Source: Clostridium sp. 'deep sea' (GTDB taxonomy: Bacteria > Bacillota > UBA994 > PWPR01). Taken from it: a stretch of 64,000 bases of DNA. The first letter of the stretch is position 1, and the number at the start of each line of letters is the position of its first letter. The position numbers and the translations under genes were made by a program. Of the stretch, positions 54,480-63,450 are shown in pieces. The notes beneath the pieces were generated by a model. That model worked only from the letters and a program-made list of their open reading frames with translations, did no database searches and was not told the DNA's origin. The stretch spans positions 2,356,001 through 2,420,000 of the forward strand of contig NZ_CP063353.1 in assembly GCF_014931565.1 (NCBI RefSeq), given 5' to 3'.

Positions 54480-56396
54480 TTAATCTGAGTAAAATACAGT
54501 ATCAGTAAACTGTAGTTTAGTTTTAAATAAGGTTTTAAAATAAGTTATATTACCTTCATTATCACTAACAGAGCTCCATTTAAAACCCTTGCCTTCTTTT
54601 ATAGTATAATTGTTAATAACATCATTAAATACTATTGTATCTATTCCCCAACGGGTTCTTATAATATCCTGCCCTTTGCTTGCCATAAAAATATCCGCTT
54701 TAAAAAGGCTGCCATTCAGCGAATCATCATAATAGGTGCCCTTTATTTTATTATCTATGACATCTTCAAAATTTTCTTGATAAAAATCCTCGTCTTTAAA
54801 TCTTAATTTTTCAATATTAAGCAACGTATCTGCACCATCTGGACCTGTTATAACCTTTGGATTATACCCTTCAATGTCATAATAGACAAAGTAGCTACTA
54901 AATACAGCTATATCAAATCCTTCTCCACCATCTATGGTGTCATTAGATGCTAGTCCGTAAATTATATCATTACCTCCATGGGCAAAAATAGTATCTTTAT
55001 TAGGGGTACCCATTAATTGATTATCATCGTATTCTGTGCCATGAATGATTTCACTTGAGCCATCAACAATATCTTTAATACTTCCTGATATATCAGCAAA
55101 TCTTAATTCTTCTATATCTATTAAGGTGTCTTCGCCCTCTGGTCCTGTAATAGTATAAGGACCAATACCTGTTATTGAATATTGATTTAAGTTAAATAAA
55201 TAAACGGCTGTATCTGTACCTTCATTACCGTTTATTACATCATTACCTAAACCCCCTGTTATTGTGTCACTGCCAGTGCCTGCATAAATATAGTCGTCAT
55301 CATCTTTAGCATAAATAACATCATTACCATCCAGGGCATAAATAGTGTCACTATCATTTGTTCCCCATAAAGGATCATCTATGCCTTCTGTACCGTAAAT
55401 ACAATCCGCATTGTTAATAAATTTATCTATTTCTGCTTCTTTATCACTGAATTTTAAGTATTCAATGTTAATTAAGGTATCACTTTTATCGGGACCATTT
55501 ATGGTATACGGATCGTTACCAGTTATGTTATAGTTTTGAGATAAGCCACTGTAAACCGCTGTATCTATGCCATCTCCACCATTAATAATATCATTACCTA
55601 ATCCTCCGTAAATTAAATCATCATCATCCCCACCATAAATTTGATCATTACTTTCATACCCATAAATTGTATCATCACCAGCATATCCGTACATTGTATC
55701 TTCATACTCTGTACCATGCAGAATATTATCCTCATTTGTACCTTGAATTATTCCCTGTGAATTACCGCTATGTAAATGGGTGCTATTGAGTTTAAAATGA
55801 ACTATTCTCACCAAAAAATCATTAAAATTGTCTGCTCCATCACCATCTAAATCAAGTATAAAGCTGTTCTCTATAGTTTTTTGATTGCTACTTAAATTTG
55901 CATACTGTCGTTTTGTATATACCTGTACAGGAAAATTTGTTACTTTTATATTACTAAAATGATAGCTCTCACCATTTTCACCTAACGAAGGGTACCATAC
56001 TGAAACGCTACCATAGCCTTTTTTATTAAGCCAATCATTTTCATTAACTGATATAATTATGGTGTAGTGTTTAGCTATCTCTTTGTCTAAATAATTTTTT
56101 AAGGCCTCTGTTATAATATTGCTTTGAATATTATTGTTTGCACCATGCCATTCACCATTGTTTTTGCCAAGTCCATTCAGCTTACAGCTTTTTGGATTAC
56201 CTGTTAATAACTCTTGTTCTACACAAAATCTTTGTAAAGCACTGGCTATATTCTCCATATCACTAATTATTTTTTGCTCTTTTGCTGTATTAACAGTGTT
56301 AATTATTTTAGGGGCAGATACCGCAGAAACAACAGTAATTAATGCCAGTATAGCCAATAGCTCTAACAGCGTAAAACCTTGATTGTTTCTAATCAT
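54480..56396 (-). CDS. Prepilin-type protein fused to RTX calcium-binding repeats
   Basis: The long form has 640 residues; the likely product has 638 from the ATG with AAGGGG upstream. The N-terminus is a type IV prepilin/pseudopilin leader (NNQG|FTLLELLA, Gly at -1 and Glu at +5) with the hydrophobic helix. A pseudopilin-like globular part follows (to about 215), then four blocks of hemolysin-type nonapeptide repeats (about 221-285, 335-402, 450-505, 550-590; for example GGDDDDLIYGGLGNDIINGG). Each block is followed by a conserved DTAVYSG...YNITG...DTLINIEYLKFSD segment. RTX proteins normally leave by type I secretion, so the prepilin leader suggests export and anchoring by a pilus or type II-like system. 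No pilus gene is in the window. Confidence 0.88.
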   Translation of the reverse strand: MIRNNQGFTLLELLAILALITVVSAVSAPKIINTVNTAKEQKIISDMENIASALQRFCVEQELLTGNPKSCKLNGLGKNNGEWHGANNNIQSNIITEALKNYLDKEIAKHYTIIISVNENDWLNKKGYGSVSVWYPSLGENGESYHFSNIKVTNFPVQVYTKRQYANLSSNQKTIENSFILDLDGDGADNFNDFLVRIVHFKLNSTHLHSGNSQGIIQGTNEDNILHGTEYEDTMYGYAGDDTIYGYESNDQIYGGDDDDLIYGGLGNDIINGGDGIDTAVYSGLSQNYNITGNDPYTINGPDKSDTLINIEYLKFSDKEAEIDKFINNADCIYGTEGIDDPLWGTNDSDTIYALDGNDVIYAKDDDDYIYAGTGSDTITGGLGNDVINGNEGTDTAVYLFNLNQYSITGIGPYTITGPEGEDTLIDIEELRFADISGSIKDIVDGSSEIIHGTEYDDNQLMGTPNKDTIFAHGGNDIIYGLASNDTIDGGEGFDIAVFSSYFVYYDIEGYNPKVITGPDGADTLLNIEKLRFKDEDFYQENFEDVIDNKIKGTYYDDSLNGSLFKADIFMASKGQDIIRTRWGIDTIVFNDVINNYTIKEGKGFKWSSVSDNEGNITYFKTLFKTKLQFTDTVFYSD

Positions 56397-56561
56397 TAAC
56401 ACCCCTTTCTCAAATAAGCACGTATTTTTTTATTTATTATATACAATATCAAAATTATAGTAAAAATTAAACATATTTAATTTTAATTTAATTAAAGTTT
56501 TAGTAAATAGAGGTTTATTTATAGGCTAAGTACTAAAATAAGTATAGTACAAATAGGGATT

Positions 56562-56604
56562 TAAAAATAAGGTGCATAACCCAAAATTTTTGAGCTATGC
56601 ACCT
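56562..56604 (-). terminator. Terminator of the tldD/tldE operon
   Basis: AGGTGCATA pairs with TATGCACCT, followed on the minus strand by TTATTTTTAAA. Confidence 0.8.
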
Positions 56605-56617
56605 ATAAAATATAAAT

Positions 56618-57960
56618 TTAAAACGATGTGCTACCAGTCCATTTAACATTAGTTACATGAATTGCAGGTAGGAAAGAGGTAAAAGTGCTCCACCAGTCAC
56701 GTTGTAATTTACGCTCGCTTGATATTTTATCAACATTATTAAGCATTCTTAATACACTGTCAGTTAAACGCATATTCATTACAGAATGTTTTATCTTACC
56801 ATTTTCAATAAAGAATATTCCATCGCGTGTTGTTCCTGTCATAACAACTTCACGTGGCTCTGGACAATGGGTATAGTGGAAACGGGTCACCAGTAAACCC
56901 TTTTTAGTGTTTTTAATCATTTCCTCCACACTAGAATCGCCGGCAGCCATTATTATATTAGCAGGGCTCTCATAGTTTCCGCCTCTACGATATCGTGAAT
57001 GACCAGTTGGCTCTTTACTATATTTTTTTGCATTTGCATAATTATAAACTACCCCAGCGGCTATACCGTTTTTAACGATATCTACCCGTTTTTAGGAACT
57101 CCCTCAACATCGAATGGAATATTTAAGGTAGCTGTGTTTAAACCATCATCCCATATTGAGATATTGTCTCCAACTAGTTGCTCACCCATTTTGTTAGCCA
57201 TATAGCTTCTGCCTTCTTCATACGCTTGTCCTACAAAGCCAATATAAGCAGGGAACCTTACAATATCTGATACGGCATAAGGTAAAAATACTACTTCATA
57301 TTCACCTGTTGGTAACGGTTTAGGATCTTGTGCCAAAGCACACCTTGCTACAGCCTCTTTGCCAATGGCATCAGCATCTATTTTACTGGCATCTCTATTG
57401 AGAAAATCAGCATAGCCTGTTCCATTTTCGCCCTCTACAACTGTTCTTAAATAGGCATAAGTGCTGGCATTATAGGCCTCTAATCCTAACGAGTTTACAA
57501 CAGCTAACTCCTCTTGAGTGGTTATATGAGATCCAAATATTTTAAAGCCTTTTTCAGCTGCATGTTTAGCTAAAATAGCTACATCAGCTGCTCGTTGTTC
57601 AGCCGTATAGTTAGCTGTAGATTCATAGTAATTTTTTGTATCGTGATATTCATATTTGTTTGGTAATGAAGTAAAATCAGGGTTATCTTCTTGTATGCTA
57701 GCCATTTGACTAGCCTTTTCAACTACTCTCTTGATTGACTCTTCCTCTAAATTATTAGTAGTGGCTATTCCCATTTTTTTACCAAATACAACCCTAACTT
57801 GTAGCTCAGAGTTTACTCTATTAAGGTTTTGATGAATTGTTGAGTTTGCAAAGCGAGTTAAGTTAAAATTTTCACCCACAATTTTAGCTTCGGTCTGGTC
57901 TGCACTTGAGTATTGCAAAGCCTTTTGTAAAACCTCAAAACATCTTTGTTTGCCTAACAT
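56618..57960 (-). pseudogene. pmbA: TldE/PmbA homologue, interrupted by a one-base frameshift
   Basis: Two ORFs make up one PmbA/TldE protein. The first (from the ATG at 57960) ends LNIPFDVEGVPKNG and stops at 57082. The family sequence continues in the next frame as KRVDIVKNGIAAGVVY and runs to 56618. A run of five A (about 57090-57094 on the minus strand) where six would restore the frame explains the break. It may be a true mutation, a phase-variable tract or a base-calling error. TldE forms a heterodimer with TldD, encoded directly upstream (TAATG overlap). Together they act as a protease that matures peptides or microcins. TldE itself lacks the zinc motif. Confidence 0.88.
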
Positions 57961-59408
57961 TAATGACCCACTCCCATCTTAATATTTTTAAAGCGGGCTG
58001 GGGCTGATCCATGACCTACATGAGCTATTTGCATTGGCTCACCTTTGGCACAACTAGGTAGTCCCCATACATGCCACTCACTTGCATTGGCAACTGCATC
58101 ACAGCCACCCCAAAAATGAGGAGTCATGTCTGTATAAGCAGGATTCTTTAACATCCGGGTTATCTCGCCATCTTTTACTTCATAGGCAATTTCACAACCA
58201 AAGTGGAAATTGAGTCTTTTATCATCTAAACTCCAGCTCTTAGAACCATCCATAAAAATACCGTACTTGGTATCTTTTATTATCTCAGCTAAGCTCCAGT
58301 CACCAGCTTCAATATTTACGTTAGTCATACGAACCATGGGAATATTATTAAAGCCCTCTGCTAAGCAGGTACCATTACTTTCTTGACCTATTTTAGCTGC
58401 TGTTTCTCTAGAGGTTAGATAATCTTTAAACAGTCCTTTTTCTACTATTTGAGCTCGTTGAGCTTTAACACCCTCATCATCATAACCAAATGAACCTAAG
58501 GCTCTTGGTATAGTTGCATCTATGTTTAAATTAACGTGCTCTGATCCATACATAAAATTATTCTGTTTTTCTGGTGTTAAAAAACTTGTACCAGCAAAGC
58601 TAGCCTCATAACCCAAAACACGATCTAACTCAATAGGATGCCCACAAGATTCGTGTATTTGCAAAGCTAACTGTTGTCCACCTAAAATCATATCACCTTC
58701 AACTATTGGACATGTATCAGCTTTAAGTAAATCCGAAGCCTCTTGCGACAAATCTTGAGCAATTTCATGTAAACCTTTGTTATTCATAAACTCATATTTT
58801 TCTTCTAAGAATTCATAACCACCGGTAACTGTATCTTGGTATAATCTACGTTGCACATCACCATTACCCATTGCTGTTGCCATTAAAGCAATACCTGTTT
58901 CTAATAAATCTTGTTCAATTTCATGGCCTTCGGTACTCATAAATAGTTTATGTTGTTTAACAGCATGTAAACGAGTCATTGCCATTTTTACATCTTCATT
59001 TGTTCTAAGTTGTTTATCTAAATCCATTAAGAACTCAACTTGTTCTTCTAAATCCATATTAAATGGATCTTTTTGATATGGAGTAGCATACTTATCTTTA
59101 ACACCCTGTAATGGTGTTAATTCAATTGGCTCAGCTTGAACCATGGCACTAGCCTTAGCAATTGAAATTGCTTCTTTTACAGTTGCAAAAAGGTTGTTTT
59201 TATTAATTACTGCACACGCTGAAAAACCCCATGCACCATTTACCATTACTCTAACTCCAACACCCTTGCTCTCTGTAGAAGAGATATCTTGAATATGACC
59301 ATTACGTATTATAATTGGCTGTTTATGTCTATCTACTAAACGAACATCTGCATAGCTCGCACCTAAACTTTTAGCCTCTTCAAGAGCTTGATTGAATAAG
59401 TCTTGCAA
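57960..59408 (-). CDS. tldD: TldD metalloprotease
   Basis: A zinc protease of the TldD/PmbA family, about 482 residues. The HExxxH motif is HESCGH at about 257-262 of the longest frame, followed by the conserved GYEASFAGTSF. FNNIPMVRMTNVNIEAG and the C-terminal GCEIAYEVKDGEI complete the family pattern. I place the start at a TTG eight bases after GGGGGTG; an upstream GTG or TTG would add 3-5 residues. It is the first gene of a two-gene operon with the frameshifted tldE. Substrate unknown. Confidence 0.92.
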   Translation of the reverse strand: MQDLFNQALEEAKSLGASYADVRLVDRHKQPIIIRNGHIQDISSTESKGVGVRVMVNGAWGFSACAVINKNNLFATVKEAISIAKASAMVQAEPIELTPLQGVKDKYATPYQKDPFNMDLEEQVEFLMDLDKQLRTNEDVKMAMTRLHAVKQHKLFMSTEGHEIEQDLLETGIALMATAMGNGDVQRRLYQDTVTGGYEFLEEKYEFMNNKGLHEIAQDLSQEASDLLKADTCPIVEGDMILGGQQLALQIHESCGHPIELDRVLGYEASFAGTSFLTPEKQNNFMYGSEHVNLNIDATIPRALGSFGYDDEGVKAQRAQIVEKGLFKDYLTSRETAAKIGQESNGTCLAEGFNNIPMVRMTNVNIEAGDWSLAEIIKDTKYGIFMDGSKSWSLDDKRLNFHFGCEIAYEVKDGEITRMLKNPAYTDMTPHFWGGCDAVANASEWHVWGLPSCAKGEPMQIAHVGHGSAPARFKNIKMGVGH

Positions 59409-59657
59409 TAAATTCACCCCCAAAAATATTTTTGCATCCGAAGTTTATTCGGAGTAATATCTTATTCAACATTTTAACTTAAATTCCTTTTACGTTATTA
59501 GTATTTAGTTATGTTTACAACAAATTTGCTATGTATTAATGACTTTAAAGTAGGTAAATTAAGCTATTATTTTAAATGTAACTAAATATCGTTAAATTAG
59601 GTTATTTTACCTATTATAGTGTTTTACTTATTTAATATAAAAGTTTGCAGCTTGCTC

Positions 59658-59686
59658 TTGACTAATATTAAATTGTTAATTATAAT
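59658..59686 (+). promoter_or_regulatory. Sigma-A promoter of the LacI-type regulator
   Basis: TTGACT, 17-bp spacer, TATAAT. The LacI operator begins 11 bp after the -10 element. Confidence 0.75.
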
Positions 59687-59697
59687 TAATGCATAAA

Positions 59698-59711
59698 TGG
59701 ACACGTGTCCA
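59698..59711. promoter_or_regulatory. LacI-family operator 1 (TGGACACGTGTCCA)
   Basis: A perfect 14-bp palindrome with central CG, as usual for LacI-family operators, at about the +5 position of the regulator transcript. Implies autorepression. Confidence 0.8.
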
Positions 59712-59725
59712 AAGGTGGTTTCTAA

Positions 59726-60742
59726 ATGGATAGCAGAGATATTGCCAAATTAGCAGGAGTATCACGAAGCACGGTATCACGGGTTATAAATAATCACCCT
59801 AGTGTGTCAGTAGATACAAGAGCTAAAATACTAAAAATAATTAAAGATCAAGGTTATGTTCCAGACTCATCTGCTAGGGCTTTGGTTGGTAAACAAAATA
59901 ATATAATTGGGTTATTCATTATTAACGCAGATGGTAGTGATGAAGCTGGAATTTTTAGTAGTAACTACTATTCACCTTTCACAGCAGCTGTTATTGATGA
60001 AGCCAATAAAAATGACTATCAAGTTTTAGTATCTTTGCAAAAAAGTAAGGCAGATTATGAGCAAGCCCGTAAATTGCTTAGAAATAAATCTATAAATGCA
60101 GCAATATTTGTTGGGGCAGAGGATAACTCTGTTGAACTAAAAAAACTAATTAATGACGGTTATTGTGTTGCGCTTGTTGATCAAAGCTTGTTAAGTACTA
60201 ACAAAAATAACAATGCAGTTGTAATAAATTCTAATAACTTATTTGGCAGTTATGAAGCTACTAATTATTTGATTAATTGTGGCCATAAACAGATAGCTCA
60301 TATTACAGGCAATTTAAAAAAACTCTCTGGTTTACAACGGTATGAGGGTTATATAAATGCCTTAAAAGATAATAATATTGTGCTAAATGATAAGCTGATA
60401 ATTGAGAGCGATTTTAGTGAACAGGGTGGTTATATTTCAACAAAAAAGCTTCTGCAAACTCAAGATGTAGATGCAATTTTTATAGCAAATGATAGTATGG
60501 CATTAGGGGCACTTAAAGCTCTTAACGAATTAAGGATTAAGGTTCCTGAAAACATTGCTATAGTTGGTTATGATGATATAGATATTGCTAGGTATTTGGG
60601 ATTATCTACAGTTAGGGCTTCTATCCACGAAATGGCAAGTGTAGCAGTAAAGCAACTTATTAATATTATTGAAGGAAAACTTATTAATAGTGTTAGCAAT
60701 GTTGTAGACTGTAAATTAATAATAAGAAAAACAAGCAAGTAG
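59726..60742 (+). CDS. LacI/GalR family transcriptional regulator
   Basis: The protein has 338 residues. The N-terminal helix-turn-helix (DIAKLAGVSRSTVSRVINN) and hinge helix (SSARALVG) precede a periplasmic-binding-like sensor domain (about 60-335) with IAIVGYDDIDIARYLGLSTVR at its end. The palindrome TGGACACGTGTCCA occurs before it and before the next gene, so it probably represses itself and the ornithine-cyclodeaminase-like gene. The effector is unknown. Confidence 0.93.
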   Translation: MDSRDIAKLAGVSRSTVSRVINNHPSVSVDTRAKILKIIKDQGYVPDSSARALVGKQNNIIGLFIINADGSDEAGIFSSNYYSPFTAAVIDEANKNDYQVLVSLQKSKADYEQARKLLRNKSINAAIFVGAEDNSVELKKLINDGYCVALVDQSLLSTNKNNNAVVINSNNLFGSYEATNYLINCGHKQIAHITGNLKKLSGLQRYEGYINALKDNNIVLNDKLIIESDFSEQGGYISTKKLLQTQDVDAIFIANDSMALGALKALNELRIKVPENIAIVGYDDIDIARYLGLSTVRASIHEMASVAVKQLINIIEGKLINSVSNVVDCKLIIRKTSK

Positions 60743-60763
60743 ATGTACATTAGCTAAATAAAG

Positions 60764-60789
60764 AGCATATAAATGCTTTTTATTTTTAC
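60764..60789 (+). terminator. Short terminator after the LacI-type regulator gene
   Basis: AGCAT-ATAA-ATGCT followed by TTTTATTTTT. Confidence 0.55.
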
Positions 60790-60815
60790 GGTTAATGGAC
60801 ACGTGTCCATTAACC
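60790..60815. promoter_or_regulatory. LacI-family operator 2, perfect 26-bp palindrome
   Basis: Contains the same TGGACACGTGTCCA core as operator 1, extended by six matching bases on each side. It lies 131 bp upstream of the next gene and 48 bp after the regulator. Confidence 0.8.
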
Positions 60816-60946
60816 ATATTATTTTTGTAACTTAATCGTTTATGTAAATAAGGCGGTGATCATTATTACTCTGTTTATTTAGCTCAGCATTAAAATCGTG
60901 TTATTTTAACCCAATAATAAAAACATAAAAAAAGGAGAGTTTTATT

Positions 60947-62026
60947 ATGAGTAGGAAAGTAGAGTTTTTGTATTTACAGCAAGAAGACTGTGTTAAAGCT
61001 GGCGGTTATGATATGAGTGGTACCCTAAAGGCTACCGAAAGGTCTTTCTTTTTACATGGTAAAGAAGACTTTATTCAGCCCGGTAAACCAGTAATTCGCT
61101 GGGGAGGACCAGAAACTGAAGAAACTATAGGGCGAATTATGTCTATGCCTTCGTATTTGGGTGGTAATCAATATGTAAATGAATTAACAAAAAGAGGTTT
61201 AATTGGTCCAGTTAACACATCTGGTATTAAGTATATTCCTAGTAAACCCCATAACCCTAAAAAATATAATTTACCAAGGGCAAATGCTATCATTATTATA
61301 GTTGACCCACATACTCTAATGCCTGCTTGTATTATGGATGGTACTTTAGTAAGTGCTATGCGTACAGGTGCTGCTTCTGGGGTTGCCGCCAAGTATTTAG
61401 CCAACCCTGATTCAAAGGTTTTAGGGCTTATTGGTGCGAGTGTGCAAGGCATAACTCAAACACTAGCTATTGCTGAAGCTGTTCCATCACTAGAGATGTG
61501 TAAGGTATATGATTTAAGCCGTAAAACAAGTGAAGAATTTGTTGAAAGAATGGCTAAACAAACAAAGTTAAAATTTCAAATTGTTGATAATGCGGAATCA
61601 GCTGTTCGAGATAGTGATATTGTGAGTACTGCTACTATGGCAAAGGAACCTTATATTAAATCTGAGTGGTACAAAAAAGGTGTACTACATTGTGAGATTT
61701 CTTTCTGGGATACTCCTCCTGAGGCTTTAAAAGTTATGGATTTTGTAGTGGTAGATGATTGGTATCAAGTTAGTCATCACGGTGTAGATGTTAGTTATCG
61801 GGCAGTAAAAGCTGGTTTTATAAGCGAAGACAAAATTAGGGGTAATTTAGGAGATATTATAGTTGGTAATAAGCTAGGGAGAGAACATAAAGACCAACGA
61901 ATTTTCTTTAATCCAATTGGTATGGGTATTCACGACTTAAGTGAGGCCCACCGTGTTTACCAAAATGCTTTAAAAATGGGGATTGGTAAAAGACTTGCTT
62001 TATGGGAAAACCCAATCTTAGGATAA
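60947..62026 (+). CDS. Ornithine cyclodeaminase / mu-crystallin family protein (possible tyramine oxidase subunit B)
   Basis: A 359-residue NAD(P)-binding protein of the OCD family: IIIIVDPHTLMPACIMDGTLVSAMRTGAASGVAAKYLA is the family core, and the Rossmann motif GLIGASVQGITQTLAIAEA follows. The long N-terminal part and the C-terminal FFNPIGMGIHDLSEAHRVY match the OCD subgroup annotated as tyramine oxidase subunit B. The specific substrate is uncertain. It sits under operator 2 of the adjacent LacI-type regulator, so it is probably induced by that regulator's ligand. AAGGAGAG precedes the ATG. Confidence 0.85.
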   Translation: MSRKVEFLYLQQEDCVKAGGYDMSGTLKATERSFFLHGKEDFIQPGKPVIRWGGPETEETIGRIMSMPSYLGGNQYVNELTKRGLIGPVNTSGIKYIPSKPHNPKKYNLPRANAIIIIVDPHTLMPACIMDGTLVSAMRTGAASGVAAKYLANPDSKVLGLIGASVQGITQTLAIAEAVPSLEMCKVYDLSRKTSEEFVERMAKQTKLKFQIVDNAESAVRDSDIVSTATMAKEPYIKSEWYKKGVLHCEISFWDTPPEALKVMDFVVVDDWYQVSHHGVDVSYRAVKAGFISEDKIRGNLGDIIVGNKLGREHKDQRIFFNPIGMGIHDLSEAHRVYQNALKMGIGKRLALWENPILG

Positions 62027-62031
62027 CTGCT

Positions 62032-62066
62032 AAAAGATTTAGCCTAATTTGGCTAAGTCTTTTTCT
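62032..62066 (+). terminator. Terminator of the OCD-family gene
   Basis: AAGATTTAGCC pairs with GGCTAAGTCTT and is followed by TTTCTTTT. Confidence 0.75.
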
Positions 62067-62170
62067 TTTATAAAACAACTATGATGCAACTTTAAACCTA
62101 AATACAGTATATATTTTTAGACCTATCTATTATAATAAAACATAATAAAAATACTATAGGAATAAATAAA

Positions 62171-62890
62171 ATGAAAAGTAGCAAAGTCAGTTTAAAAAAA
62201 CGTGGTTATATTGAAGAATCTGAGATAATCAATTATCAGCATCTCAGTGAGCAAGAATTAATTACTATACTCAACTCTACACTTGCATATGAGAGAACTA
62301 TTGCAGTACGTTTATTATCAAAAATAAGGAATATAAATGATTTAAAATTTGCTGAGTTGTTATTAAAAGCACTTTATAAGGAAAAAAGTTTATACAGCAA
62401 ACTAGAGATATGTAACCTATTAAAACAAGGCAATATTAATGTTGCTAGATTAATGACCCGCTATTTAGGGTGCATTGGCAATAATCAGTACAAGCAATTA
62501 CCAAAAAAAGTTTCAAAGAAAAAGAGTTATCCCTTACCACGAGACATTATTGCCCGCAGCTTGGCAAAAATGGATCCTTTAATTATTCCTGCTCTTATAG
62601 AAGTTTTACATGGAGATGATATTAGCAAATTATCGGAGGCTATAGATGCTATAGGATTTATATTATTTTATAATCAAAACGAGCTTAGAGATGGCTATTA
62701 TAATATACTAATTAGCACAATGCAAAAATACCATAACAACAATATTATTTATTGGAAATGTGTTACTTGTTTATCGGCTTTTAACACCTCTAAAAGTATA
62801 AGTCTACTAAAAAGTATCCTTACTGGAGATACGCCAAAAATAATTAAACAAGAGGCAAATCGTTCTCTTTTAATACTTAAGCAATATTAA
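62171..62890 (+). CDS. HEAT-repeat-like helical protein
   Basis: A 239-residue, mostly helical protein. Repeating patterns such as IIARSLAKMDPLIIPALIEVLHGD, EAIDAIGFILF and CLSAFNTSKSISLLKSILTGD look like degenerate HEAT repeats, which form scaffolds for protein contacts. No signal peptide or membrane helix. Partner unknown. Confidence 0.65.
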   Translation: MKSSKVSLKKRGYIEESEIINYQHLSEQELITILNSTLAYERTIAVRLLSKIRNINDLKFAELLLKALYKEKSLYSKLEICNLLKQGNINVARLMTRYLGCIGNNQYKQLPKKVSKKKSYPLPRDIIARSLAKMDPLIIPALIEVLHGDDISKLSEAIDAIGFILFYNQNELRDGYYNILISTMQKYHNNNIIYWKCVTCLSAFNTSKSISLLKSILTGDTPKIIKQEANRSLLILKQY

Positions 62891-63450
62891 AGAAAATTCT
62901 TTTAAATCATTTAATTAATATTAGTTAACACTTAAATGTTAAAGATTATTATTCAATTATCAAAATATCTGATAAAATCAATAAGCTAGTAATTTTCATT
63001 GCTTTTACAAAACATTTTTGTAAATGATTAATGAATTTAATGAAAATACAGTTATAAAACTAATCCTTAACGCCTCAGCATCTTTTTATAGTTAATTCAT
63101 TTTTATAAATATTATTGTTAAGTCTCATTCTTAACCCACCAATTATGTTAAATCCCGATACCTCTTTGTGCCCTTTGTGCACTTAGTGTTTAAAATTTAT
63201 TTTAACTAATTGGAGAGTATGTTTTTTAAAGCTTAATGTAACAACAATATTTGAGGATTAAAAATCAAGCTTCAGGTAAATATTTAATGTTTTTAGAAAC
63301 CACCAAGTGCACAAAGAGAAAAGAAGGTGTGGCAGGTTTATGATAATCCTTACGCCTCAGCACCTTCATCTGTAGTCTTTTATGTTTATATTAGTTTAAT
63401 TAGGTCTTGTCTTTGTAGAGTTAGTGCGACAGCCCCTTTTTTGCTCATAT
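62891..63450. other. Non-coding region with dispersed direct and inverted repeats
   Basis: AATCCTTAACGCCTCAGCA near 63062 recurs as AATCCTTACGCCTCAGCA near 63345. TTTGTGCACTTAGTG near 63174 is the inverse of CACCAAGTGCACAAAG at 63301-63316. No ORF of note. It may be a small degraded insertion or an intergenic repeat element. Confidence 0.45.
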
